A stretch of 64,000 bases of DNA from Leucogyrophana mollusca (taxonomy: Eukaryota > Basidiomycota > Agaricomycetes > Boletales), in assembly GCA_021014945.1 (NCBI GenBank), contig MU266375.1:81732-145731 (forward strand), written 5' to 3'. The position numbers and the translations under genes are program-made. Numbering within the stretch: the stretch's first letter is position 1; each line of letters starts with the position of its first letter. The notes beneath the pieces were generated by a model, which made no database searches, had not been told where the DNA came from, and saw only the letters and a program-made list of their open reading frames with translations. Shown in pieces: positions 45,565-56,009 of the stretch.

Positions 45565-47719
45565 TCAATCGTAGCCACCGAGCTCCACGTCGATCCTCGC
45601 TCGCCTTAAATCTCTCCGCTCCTCATCGGTCATACAAGACCATCCCTCAACAGTCTCCGCCAGCTCTTCCTCAATCCGCTCCTCCATCTCAAGCTGCTTC
45701 TTCGTCTTCTTCGGCGGAGGGGGCTTAGGCAGTGGCGGGGGCGGCGTTCGGCGGTTCACGTGGAGAGGTGCGATCTTGGACAAAAGTGACCGCGAGGATT
45801 TGAGTGTCGATGAGTAAGCCGTTCCGGAGTTGCGGGAATTGGCGAAGGGCGAGTTCGGCCGGGAATTAACGCGTTTGATGAGCTCGGACATAGGTGTTGA
45901 TTTCGGGGCTACGGAGAACGCGCGGGATGCTATCTTGGGGGTCGGTTTCAGGGGTGTGTGGTCTATTGTCGGGGCGTTCTTGCTGCTGGGCTGTACATTT
46001 TCCTGGAAGATGGAGACTTCAGGGATCATTAATGGTACATGAGTTGTGTATACCTTGCTCGGGTCACCACTGTCGTCTTCGCCATCCTGACTCCTGTGGG
46101 GTGCGATATGTTCTTCGACACCTAGACTGCCGTCATCCTTCCGATCGCCTCTTACGCCCCGCCTGGAATTCGTTGACGCTGGTTTATTTGCGACCTGTGA
46201 ATCGTCATCTGCCTCGTCATCGTCTTCGGATAGGATAGCTCTGCCCTTCCCCTTCTGCCTGGCAGTCAGCTTGGAAGAAGGGGCTTTCGAATCCGCCGGA
46301 GTCTTCAACGTTGGGACGTTATCTTCATCTGTTCTCCTCGTCCCTGGCCCGTCTTCAGCCTCAGAATCGGGTACTGGAGAAAGTGGCGGGTCAGCCACTG
46401 GTGGCACCTTCTCGGCGGGTTCGTCGACTTGCTTCTTGCCCTTCCTCTTTCCTTTCGCCTGTGTGGTGGCCTTTGTCTCTTTCTTCTTGCCTTTGGCAGG
46501 AGCCCGAGGCTTTTTGCCTTTGGCAGCTGTATCAGTGGGCGGTGGCATGACCTCTGGCACAGCTACGCTTGAATCAGCGGGCACAGAGGTTGATGACGAG
46601 GAAGCAAAGAATGGTGGCGGTTCAGGTATTGAGGGGGAAGACTGTTTGTTAATGCCGGCATCGACCTCCATATTATCTGGATCCCATTCGGGTATGACTG
46701 CTTGGGCCCTTTTGCGTTTACGAGCAGGGTTGAACGGCGGAGATGAGAGCGGAGACGACTCATGAGGCTGGGGCGGCGTTGAGGGAGGGATAGTGGGCAT
46801 GGTAGATGGGGGAGGCTGGGACGGTGGAACGTGATCATGGCGAGGCTCGGAACTAGGTATGTCAATGGCCGCAGAATGTGGATCAACGAGGGAGGTCTCT
46901 GGCACCCTCTTCATTGACTTCGCCTTGGGGGCTGTCTTCACCGGCTTTTCTTGGGATCTTTGGCGCTTGGGAGGCGGTTTAAGGGCTAACTCGTCGTCGG
47001 AGGTGAGTTCGATGACTTCGTCCTGGGTGGAAGGCCGGTAGGTAGCTTTCTTGGGTGCTGGTTGGTTGCTGGCGGCTTTATCGCGCGCTTTACGCGAGCG
47101 CATCTTGGCGCGTTCAGCGATATCGAGTGAGTACCCGTCGCCGGCGCCTTCGGAAGTGCTGGACGAAGTGGGGACGGTGCTGATGATCGGGTCTGTGGGT
47201 TTTATTGGAGGAATAACGGAAGACGGTATGCTGATACTTGAGGCAGAAGTGCTGCTGGATGCGGCAGTAATGCTGTTGTTCGAAGCAACTTCATCGTATG
47301 CACTAACAAACGGTGCTCCAGTTTTCGCCTTTGGCCTAGGACGCGGTCTGGGCTTGCTCCCCGTAGAGGTTGTTGCGCGGGAGGTTGAAGGAGAGATTGT
47401 GGAAAGTGGGATCTTTGGCTGAGCGGGGGGTGGGGTGAAGAGTGACGCAGATGATATATCTGGTGATTGACGCACTCTGGGTGGAGTTCCAGTTCGCGTG
47501 GTGAATGTAGCTGTCTGGATTGTCGATGCTGGGGTGTATCTTAGTCTCCGCCATCATTCCGGGTTGCTAAAGTACTAAGTCCTTACCTCCTCCCGGTTCC
47601 AACATGTTGGAAGAGTTGAAGGATAACGCAGCTGCCCCGCTTGATTTGGCACCAAAAGTATCTTCTTCGCCTTCGCCGCCGGCTACTAGCCATTCATGGT
47701 CGTTTCCATTACTCATCAT
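45565..47719 (-). CDS. Disordered basic nuclear-type protein, unrecognised
   Basis: Two exons are visible. The first starts MMSNGNDHEWLVAGGEGEED at 47719 and ends EPGG before a GTAAGG donor. A long exon (to 45565) continues in phase, giving about 680 residues in all. The protein is mostly low-complexity Ser/Pro/Lys/Glu, with several basic clusters that look like nuclear localisation signals (KPRPRPRPKAKTG, RKRKRAQAVIPEWDPDN, KGKKKETKATTQAKGKRKGK). The only compact part is the C-terminal helix KKTKKQLEMEERIEEELAET..WSCMTDEERRDLRRARIDVE. I do not recognise a family. A chromatin or RNA-associated role would be a guess from composition. The bounding genes are convergent on the 3' side. Confidence 0.7.
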
Positions 47720-49735
47720 AAGATGAGAAGATAGGCTTTATTCGGAAGAGGATTTATCTCGCTCTTTCTTGGTTGGGATGCAGTCCGGGGTAGGGGACAC
47801 GGGTTCGATCGAAGTCACGGTCAAGACGCGTTGGGTGGGCGTGTAAAGAGCACAGCCACTGCATACCGCCGTCACGTGGCATCCAACGTAACCTTCCTGG
47901 GAATTTTGGGACAGTAGTGAAAATCCAGCGGTAGCTCACCACAACCTCGGAACTCCAAGTCGCATCCTATCTTCATGTCAGCTGATGAACCGCCCAGCAC
48001 CGGGTGTCGGCGGAGGATGGGGCTTGTTTCTGGATCGTACTATCGCCCATTCCGCTCCCCAGCCTGCCTATCATAAGGACCTATCATGACGGCCCGCAGT
48101 CGGCCTACTAAAGCTAATGGACGCCTTCCGGTCACCATTGGGGTTATTCCTAGATAGCCTATCGAGAGGGCCTTTATCCCAATGCCGCTTCGATTAATCA
48201 CAATTCTTGGGTTCCTGGGTCTGCGAAGGCCACCATTTCCATGACATCACGATTGACGAGCCACTCTCTAGCACGTCCTCCAGCTTCCCTCTCCTTTTTA
48301 TCGACCTTGTACTTATGCTTGTTATCCTGCGGGGAATCTTCGAACACAACGCCAAAGATCACCGGTCACTGGTCACCGGCGGTGTTCCATTTCGGCCCTG
48401 GGTATAGTCGCCTCTAGAGGGCGGTAGCCGTAATAAGTGCCTCGTGTACCCCGCATCGTTTTTCAGACTTAGAGACGGAGTACTGCGCAAGCTATCTCGA
48501 AGCCTGCAGATAGGCCCTTTCGGTTCTATCCAGCGCACCCGCACAACGCATTCCTTGCACTCGTCATTCCCGACCGCGAGCTCGCTGGCGACTCAGTCGA
48601 TCGCAACCTAATTCCCCAGTTCCATTTACACTCACCCCCCTACATTCAGTATCAATGCCCAAATCGCCCCTGGACTCTTTCATCAGGAGCGCTTGTTTCA
48701 TCTCGCCGTTTATCGCGATGGGGTGGTCGTGCCTCATTCGAGACTTGTAGGAAACTAGATACGATTTCTCCGGAGACCTTTCCCCTGAGCCCTTTCGCGC
48801 TATGGAGGGTTAAATATCCTGGATCGATATCTCCACCCACAGCGCCCACGTTCAGTGCCTATGTCTCCTGGTGCGTGGTCGGAAGGCCTGGACTTTCTTG
48901 TGAAAGGTTTAGTTGTTACAGCGGGAGCAAGCCAAGGATTACACGACGATATCACGCGATATGCCCGCACTGTCGTACCTGACGCGAACACCTCACGGGC
49001 GTCCGCGCACTTCGAGACCCCGACTAAACACCTCTAGAGAGACCGGAAGATCAACTGCATGTTGTGATCAGATGGCCTGAAAATAGCCCTGTGACATTAA
49101 TAGTAATCTATTCTACTTATACTGTGCAAAGTTGCACTGCTGATGGGTCCATCATGACTTGCCTTAGACTCAGCCACAGAAGTGGAAAAAGTGTACTACC
49201 AAACATTTTGCAAATCGGAAATATATCGTGATGCAGGCAATACGAGCACCCATATATCAGTAAGTGGTTCGTACGTTCCCATAATCATCTCCGGGAATCC
49301 ACGCACAATTGCGGGTCCGATTTCCCAATTTCCCACCGCGAACATCACGGTGCGATTGACTTTGGTGATGCTTCCAAATTGTTTCAAGTGAGCTCCCTTT
49401 TCTGCAATCTCGCGGTGTTTCCTGAAATGCCATAGTTCCTATCGGCCAAATCAACCTCTCCGGCTGATGGTTTCCAACAAGTTTCCGGAGTTTCTCTGAT
49501 GCAAAGAGCGCTCGTGGGGTCCCCCAGTCGTGTTTCTCACCATCAGTATCGCATGGACTTACGGCTCCTCAGACACTCCATTTAAGCACGGGGCTTATGT
49601 TCAAGTTGCAAGCCACTCAGACATCGCCCCCGTCGGCAGTTCGTGTCCTTGCTTTAGTCTTGCACAAGCCGATAACCCTCCCCCCCCTCCTTGATTGTCC
49701 AACATATGCAAGGGAATTCTCCAGTTTTAGCTGCT
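47720..49735. other. 2-kb gene-poor spacer upstream of UbiA gene
   Basis: Open frames on both strands are short and lack domains. This is the longest gene-free stretch outside the repeat-rich left end. It may hold regulatory sequence or transposon debris; nothing specific is seen. Confidence 0.5.
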
Positions 49736-51067
49736 ATGCCAACGTCAGTAACCGAAACCCAGCCGTTACTCAAGAATGACGGCCCGTCACCTACTGTTCC
49801 GCCAAAATGGCAGTTGTACTGGCAACTAGCCAGGATGCATAAGTTCCCCACAGGCTCTATGGTCCTTTTTTGGCCCGCTGGTAAGTCGACGTAGCATATG
49901 TCAACGGCAAATGTTAATGTTGGAGGACAGCCTGGGGATTTCTTCTTAGCGCCCGCAATGCAGACCTAAGTCCGGTTCAGGTTGCGGGCTACTTGGCAGC
50001 TTTGTTCGTGGGGAGCACCCTGCTGCATTGTGCCGCATGTACACTCAACGACATCTGCGATCGCGACTTTGATCGTCAAGTCGGTCCGTCATAGCTATCC
50101 CCCCATGCCTTAGCGACAGTCGCTCATAATTCGATATCTGCAGAACGAACGAAGAATCGGCCCCTGGCTGCAGGTCACATTTCTGTATGGGGTGCCACTG
50201 TGTTCCTTGGCATTCAGCTTGCGGCATTCTTCGCCATGCTCTCTGTTTTCAACAGAAATGCGTAGGTCACCATCCAAGCCGTCGCAATTTAGAGTCCACT
50301 GACAGACGTTGCAAAGCTTCATCTGCGGGACTTTTGGAGTCTTCCCTTTGCACGCCCTCTACCCTCTGATGAAGCGATGGACCTGGTGGCCTCAGGCCTG
50401 GTTAGGTAAGAGACCCCATGCGGCGCAACTCACGTTCACATACCTCACGACTTACAGGCCTCGCGATGAACTGGGGCCTGCCTACTGCCTGGCTCATCGT
50501 CTCCCCTGACGACGTTAAGTCAGCGCCGATGTGGGTATTGACGGGGGGTACACTCTGGTATGTCTCCACAAGCGCATATCGTACGCTACTTCTCACGTGT
50601 TTGTCTACAGCTGGACCATCGTCTATGACACGATTTATGCCTGCCAGGCGCGTACCCGCCACTTGTACGAGCGTCCCTGGCTCATCAGACTCTTTTCTCA
50701 TAGGATCGCAAGGACGATGTCAAAGCTGGTGTCAAATCCACTGCGCTGTTGTTTGGCTCTTGGGTGAAAGAGATCCTGAGCATTTTCGCTGTAGGGTTTG
50801 TCGGCTCGCTCATCTATGCTGGAGTTGCTACGGGACGAGGCATCCCATTCTACATTATTGCTGTTGGGGGCTGTGCAGGGCACCTCTTATGGCAGCTTCT
50901 TTCGCTCGATGTGAATAGCCCTGAAGATTGCTGGAAGAAATTCCAAGTAAGTCCGCTCCCACTTTCGCAGCTTGGGACTCGGTCTGATGCATCTCTAGTC
51001 TAATGGAAACCTGGGTTACGTCGTCACGGGAGGCATCCTCCTCGACCACTACATCCGCCACTTTTGA
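49736..51067 (+). CDS. UbiA-family membrane prenyltransferase
   Basis: The start MPTSVTETQPLLKNDGPSPT leads to LYWQLARMHKFPTGSMVLFW (TM1). The first aspartate motif TLNDICDRDFDRQVERTKNR (NDxxDxxxD) follows, with PLAAGHISVWGATVFLGIQL next. The second motif YDTIYACQDRKDDVKAGVKS (YDxxYAxQDxxDD) is then formed across an intron, and the end is YVVTGGILLDHYIRHF. Both Mg-diphosphate binding motifs and about eight hydrophobic segments are intact. The enzyme should transfer a prenyl group to an aromatic acceptor such as 4-hydroxybenzoate (COQ2-like) or act in secondary metabolism. The intron inside the second motif (50648-50703) starts with GC. It lies next to the right-arm O-methyltransferase and is the key pathway candidate. 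Another in-frame ATG lies at 49691. Confidence 0.9.
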
Positions 51068-51803
51068 GTTCTTCCGTCGATCGGATTTACATTCACATCC
51101 TAACTGATATTTAACCGGATTAATGTAACACCACTGTATTGTACAAGGCGGGCTCTCCTAGAAAATAGCCCCCCAATGGACTATACCAATGCTGGTGATA
51201 CACTACGCAGTTTCCACGCACACAGGGCGATCATGCCCACACGAGGAACCTTCCCATGGCAGACACACCACGGCTATGATGAGATCCTCAAACTCGAAGC
51301 GTCTGCTGCTCCGCTTCCGTGGACCACCGCTCTCGCCGCAAGTCTGTAGGTACAGGTCTCTCACGTCCGAATACCACAAAGTGAACCAGTTCATCGACCT
51401 TGCTGTCAAGGAAATCGGACGATATTAGTCTGGGACCAACTTGAAGACGGCTATTTTGTTGGCCTTGTGGTCTTCGAGGGAGATAGAAGTATATAGGTCG
51501 GTTTTAAATGCTGCAAAGTTATCGTTGCCGAAGTTGTCACACAGTATGCCAGTACCCCTGAGAGGTGTGAGTTTTCCCCTGAGCTATTCACCCATTTAAC
51601 GCTATAGCACTATGATCACAACCAACTCATGATCACTGTGCATGGTCACGAATAGCTTCAAGTTTCCCTTCTGTCTTGGCGGGTTCCTGCATCATCTTCG
51701 AAGCACCACCTACCAAGACCACCCCATCCCACGCATGCACGCATCACGATCAAGCAGTCTTGACCAATCCAACGCCTCGCAATACATATGATAGGAAAGT
51801 AGT
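51068..51803. other. Intergenic, possible short coding remnant
   Basis: At about 51232-51350 the plus strand reads MPTRGTFPWQTHHGYDEILK then APLPWTTALAASL, which looks protein-like but stops at once. A second frame (51360-51428) ends HKVNQFIDLAVKEIGRY. Together they might be a small gene or a remnant; no family is recognised. Confidence 0.3.
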
Positions 51804-53654
51804 TTACGCAGGGGCGGCGATGATGTGCGGTAGATATCGACCGATAGCGTCCAGGCTATTGACCTCTACTATCCTCCAGCCGGCACTCTTCGTGATCTCC
51901 ACCATGTGCCCCATCGTCCTTTCTAGAGCATTGAAATGAACGAACATAGATAGATCCACATTGTACGGCGTGATGTTTGCTGCTCCCAAGTTTGCGAGTA
52001 GAGGCGACGGGGGTGATAGCTTCGGAACCCCTTTCACTGATGTGTTGTCTGGACAAGAATATGGGACAATGCTGTCGATCAAAACGAGCTTCGTGGAATC
52101 CGATGCAGCGTTCCGGAGTTGTTTCAGGATGCGAATGGCGTAGGGATCCGACCAGTCGTGGGTTATCTGTTTGAGAACAAAGACACTGGCATCCGGGACG
52201 GGCTGTGGTTCAAAGAAGTCATGAACTGTTTTGAAGTATTCAGCACGGCATCGGCGAGCTCGACAGAGACATCGCAGACCTTGATATTGGACGTAGCCAG
52301 ACTCCAAAGCACCCGGTAAAACTTGTTCGCAATGCTAGACAACTCACTATCAAGGCCGGACCGACATCAACGTAGAAGCTAGTATCTGGACCCACCTTCT
52401 TTCCCAATTCAACCACAGATGGCCTGTCTTGGACAACATATCGCAGGTGAGGGTGGGCTTTTGCCAGAGCCAGACAAGAAACTCCTATTCCTCCTCCTAC
52501 GTCGACAACAACACTACCTGGAAGGAGGGAACCCCAATTAAAACCTTGATTGGCGGTCAGCTCGCCCCTTATCCAATATAATGCATCGAACCTTTCAAAA
52601 TGGAGTCGGCGGGCTGCATGCTATTCACGCCATCCATCGCCACTCCGAAGCGTTTGAGTCGCATTTGGTTGAATGGCTGTTCAAACCACGTCCAGACGTC
52701 GGTATCGGAAGTGAACGCTCGCATCATCGGAGTGCGAACGGGACCATCCTCGAAAGCGGTGGCTGGATCCTGAAGATGCTCAAGAATGTACCCTGCGCCC
52801 TTGTAATCTTCGTCCGTGCTATGAATGTTCAATATTAAACTTCTGCCTCTTGATGTTATTGGGTCTGAAACGCACCAATGTCCGATCAGTGCTGCTATGC
52901 CATTAGTTCCGTCATATTTTTCCAGTGGTCTGGTAAGGGATGACGTCAGGGCATGTTGTGCACCACTGTTGGGAAGTAAAGGAGCGCACCTGGCAAAGAG
53001 ATCGCTGACGGGCTTCCCTGTGTCACAGACTGACGAGAGGCGATTGTTTGTGTACGTATCAGGCGATAACTCCTTGAAGATATGGTGTGTAGCGAGATAA
53101 CGCATCAACCGGGCTATATAATCTCAGTTGCGCAGCCAGAGGCGCTGATAGTGATCAAAACGCCTTACTGAGCTTAGCAGCGTCGACATTATTTTTCTTC
53201 GCAATCTCTTTCACGTGTAGTCCCTTTTGAAACCGCGGGGAACTCTCAGGCCTACTCATAAACTTAACACAGATCACGCACCTGAGGTCCCGCCTCTCGC
53301 AGAATCTCGACGACATTGGTCTCGGTTGCCGCTCGGAGACTAACGGGAAGGTAGTACTTGACAACTCAGTGAGATTCAATTCACCATACTGAATGTAAAG
53401 GGAAATACCGCGGTGAGTGCAGTAAATATCGTGGTCTGGGGTTGTTGGACTGTCGCAATGAGTTGATAGGAAGCAGCAGTGATCAGGGTGGCCGCGTCTT
53501 GAACCACGGAATCGAGCCTTGCTCTCTCGTTTTCTGCTGTAAATACGTCATCCAACGAAGGGAATTCGAGACCCCCACTTTCGCATCGTCGTTCGATGGC
53601 TTCCACAGAGTCGGTGATGATGTTCAAAAGGGCGCGGAGTGCGCTGGGAGGCAT
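51804..53654 (-). CDS. SAM-dependent O-methyltransferase, right copy, splice site damaged
   Basis: This is a close paralogue of 23321-25163, starting MPPSALRALLNIITDSVEAI. The SAM loop VVVDVGGGIGVSCLALAKAH is intact, as are FVLKQITHDWSDPYAIRIL with a full HDW motif and the end IGRYLPHIIAAPA. Most introns match those of the left copy and splice in phase. The exception is the intron before VLPGALESG. The left copy ends GCGAGCAG, whereas this copy reads GCGAACAA, so the acceptor AG is lost and the next AG is one base downstream, shifting the frame. A donor moved to GTGG|GTCCAG would restore the frame (KKV-VLPGALESG). Without such a change the C-terminal catalytic half would be lost. Whether it is a gene or an early pseudogene cannot be settled from sequence alone. 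Confidence 0.75.
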
Positions 53655-54588
53655 GATGTGGGATTCTGAATTCGTTCGGCTCGCCAAACCGGAAACCAGC
53701 TCGCACTTATAGAACTCACGCTCAGTCTGCGACGTAACCCCCGTGTTATGTTTGAATATCCTGATAAAGACAATTTTGCTCAGTAGCCAGGCCTATACTC
53801 TGTCCCACACTTGCTGTCGCGCAGGAGCATCAAGACCACTGCCTTGCGCGAGGGCTCATCACCTCGGAACAATAGTGGGCTGGACTGGGCTGATTTTACG
53901 ACGGGGCTGGAAAATATCTTCGGTGTAAATAAGACTTACATGCAGTAGCCTCATCCATTCATTCATCGATCTCTCTCAGCCTCACAACTCTAGGAACTAT
54001 CATCGAAACTTCACAGCCTCAATATTCGGTGATTAGGATCCAACGGGCATGGTGGAGAACTGCTGATAGGCCCCGAGGCTGCGCCCATATCACCCCATCA
54101 TGCATCATGATCTGATGTGAAACGCTTTGGGAGTAGTGTGGAACCTAACCTGAGCGCTCGCTCTCAGTAACCTATGAGACCTTATCCTGTTTTTAACAAA
54201 TAAATACCCACGACAAGAACGAGAGTGCCCTGATCAGACCCACATCGTGCCCATCATTCCACAGATGTAAGCAGCACACACATCATCGTGCCCTGTTTTT
54301 TATCCGCGACCTGAGTGGAGTCTATCGAAGAAGATGAAGGAAGTTTCGGAAAAAACACTACCACCTATCATTTGCGCTGTTACATAGATCCGACTTGAAT
54401 AACAGCATCAGCGCTCCAGGTTCATTTGGTTTTGTGGGTGCTGGCTTTTAATTATGTAGGTCCGGGCCCGGCACATAGATGATTGCCGGAGGGCTCGTAT
54501 GTAGACACAAGTGTGGATGTGGCGTACATGATGGAGGGAACGCATGTTACATTATGTTTGAGTTTACATTGTGCGGGCATACGAATAT
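53655..54588. other. Intergenic with about 0.7 kb insertion relative to left arm
   Basis: The 200 bp next to the methyltransferase start align with 23125-23320. The rest (about 53870-54586) has no counterpart in the left arm. It contains no recognisable gene and no obvious terminal inverted repeats. Confidence 0.55.
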
Positions 54589-55073
54589 CTAATACCCATA
54601 GTCTCCCTCTTCGTAATCGTAAACAATAACGTCTTCAACGATGTCCATTATAGACATCTTTACGGACATTAGTATCTTGTTTCTCACCCAAGGAAAAATA
54701 TCCTACCTTGTAAGCGACGTGCTTAGCGTCGGGGATAAACTCGTCCCGGGTTTCTTTAGACTACAATCCCAAACCTATTAGAATCGTACCGGGATCGCAG
54801 AGTTGGGGACTCACCTTGAATTGGACGGTGAACACGACGTCGAAGCCTTTGTCAAATCCTTCGGGATTGTTGTTGCGGCCCCCTGTTCGCCATGTTTTCG
54901 TCAGCGTTACCCTTGACTTTACGTGGCAGAAGAGACTGACCTCTCGGCCCGTAGTTGACCATGTGGGCATTCTCCTCGTACAAAGCGATCAGGTCATCGA
55001 GGGATTTCCGTTTCTGCGCATCGGTGGTGCCAGGCTTGTATTTAAATGCAGCGAAACGGGTGACAGGGGCCAT
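54589..55073 (-). CDS. Stress-response A/B barrel (Dabb) protein, right copy
   Basis: Four exons mirror those of the left copy: MAPVTRFAAFKYKPGTTDAQ, then LDDLIALYEENAHMVNYGPR, GGRNNNPEGFDKGFDVVFTV and, after the last intron, MSIMDIVEDVIVYDYEEGDY. It differs from the left copy by few residues (for example an extra Gly at the first splice junction and ALYEEN for TLYENN). Introns are shifted only slightly. All junctions are in phase, so it is probably functional. It shares a 936-bp spacer with the divergent DUF6534 gene. Confidence 0.85.
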
Positions 55074-56009
55074 GATAATTGGAGGTGAGTTGAGCGAGAG
55101 TGACGTCGGCAAGGGGAGAGGGTGGGGGCAGCCAAAGAATTGAAAAATCTTCGACTTTTATACGAAAAGGGGAGCGCTACAGCTTGTCCAGGAGCTACAT
55201 TCGGCCATCACCGTCAAGTTGACTGATTGACTCCAGCTATGCACACAGCATGGGCAAGCGTTCTTCAGCATAGCAGATATGTTTAGGGTTCTCAGGAATA
55301 AGGCAAGTACCCTCACACGGGAGTATTTCGAATTTGGACTTGGGTGCGTTGCAGGGGAGTCCAGAACAAAAAGTAGCCGTTATTGCCATAGGCGGGAGCC
55401 GGGGAAGGAACTCGAGCTTCGAAGAAACATGATGATCAGAAGGTACTCGAGAAGATGAAAGTTAGAGAGAAAACCTCCCAAAAAGACTTAGCTAACCACC
55501 GCTAACTCCTCGTAATCAATTATGTAATTTTTGTTTTACTCCGTCGAGGCGTTGTACTTGCCGCTGATTGATTCGGCGGCTATGTATAACTCAGGCCCAA
55601 TCGCGCGACCATGTCGATCGGTTCAGATCATTCCCCAAATTGCACGAAGGCTGCGCAGTTCAATCCTGGATCTGGTTATGGGATCGAGAAAACCGTGATA
55701 GCCTTATGTACAATGATGACTACTGAGGTAAGTACCATAGAAATGCTCTGCCCTTCGTCTATTGGAGTGATGGTCAGCCGACCGCCACGGGGACAACAAC
55801 AAGCCCCGCTGATCCTCAGCGCGACCAATGATGCGAGCCAACCTGCAGGCCGGAAACGTGGCTTCTGGTATATTTTGAGCACCGTCGATAATGCATAGCC
55901 TGGTCTGTTTCAGCTTCCGTCCCCTTTTGACAGGCAGTCGATTCCCACTTAAGCGCACTGACGCCTGTTTCCGCGACTCTAACCTCCACTGTCACCCGTT
56001 CCACCAGAG
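55074..56009. promoter_or_regulatory. Bidirectional promoter region, right arm
   Basis: This spacer separates divergent Dabb and DUF6534 genes. On the Dabb strand it carries a TATAAAA box (55156-55162), an AACTTGACGGTGATGGCCGAAT block (about 55199-55220) and an ATTCCTGAGAACCCTAAA block (about 55284-55301). Both blocks match the left arm at similar distances. The half nearer DUF6534 shows little similarity to the left arm. Confidence 0.5.
55156..55162 (-). promoter_or_regulatory. TATA box of right Dabb gene
   Basis: TATAAAA on the minus strand lies 83-89 bp before the ATG at 55073, the same distance as in the left arm. A C/T-rich leader follows. Confidence 0.6.

Noticed and set aside
46271..47422. 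Plus-strand frames of 164 and 123 residues
   Set aside because: Antisense of the disordered protein at 45565-47719. The Gly/Ser/Val-rich composition is what a reversed low-complexity coding strand produces.
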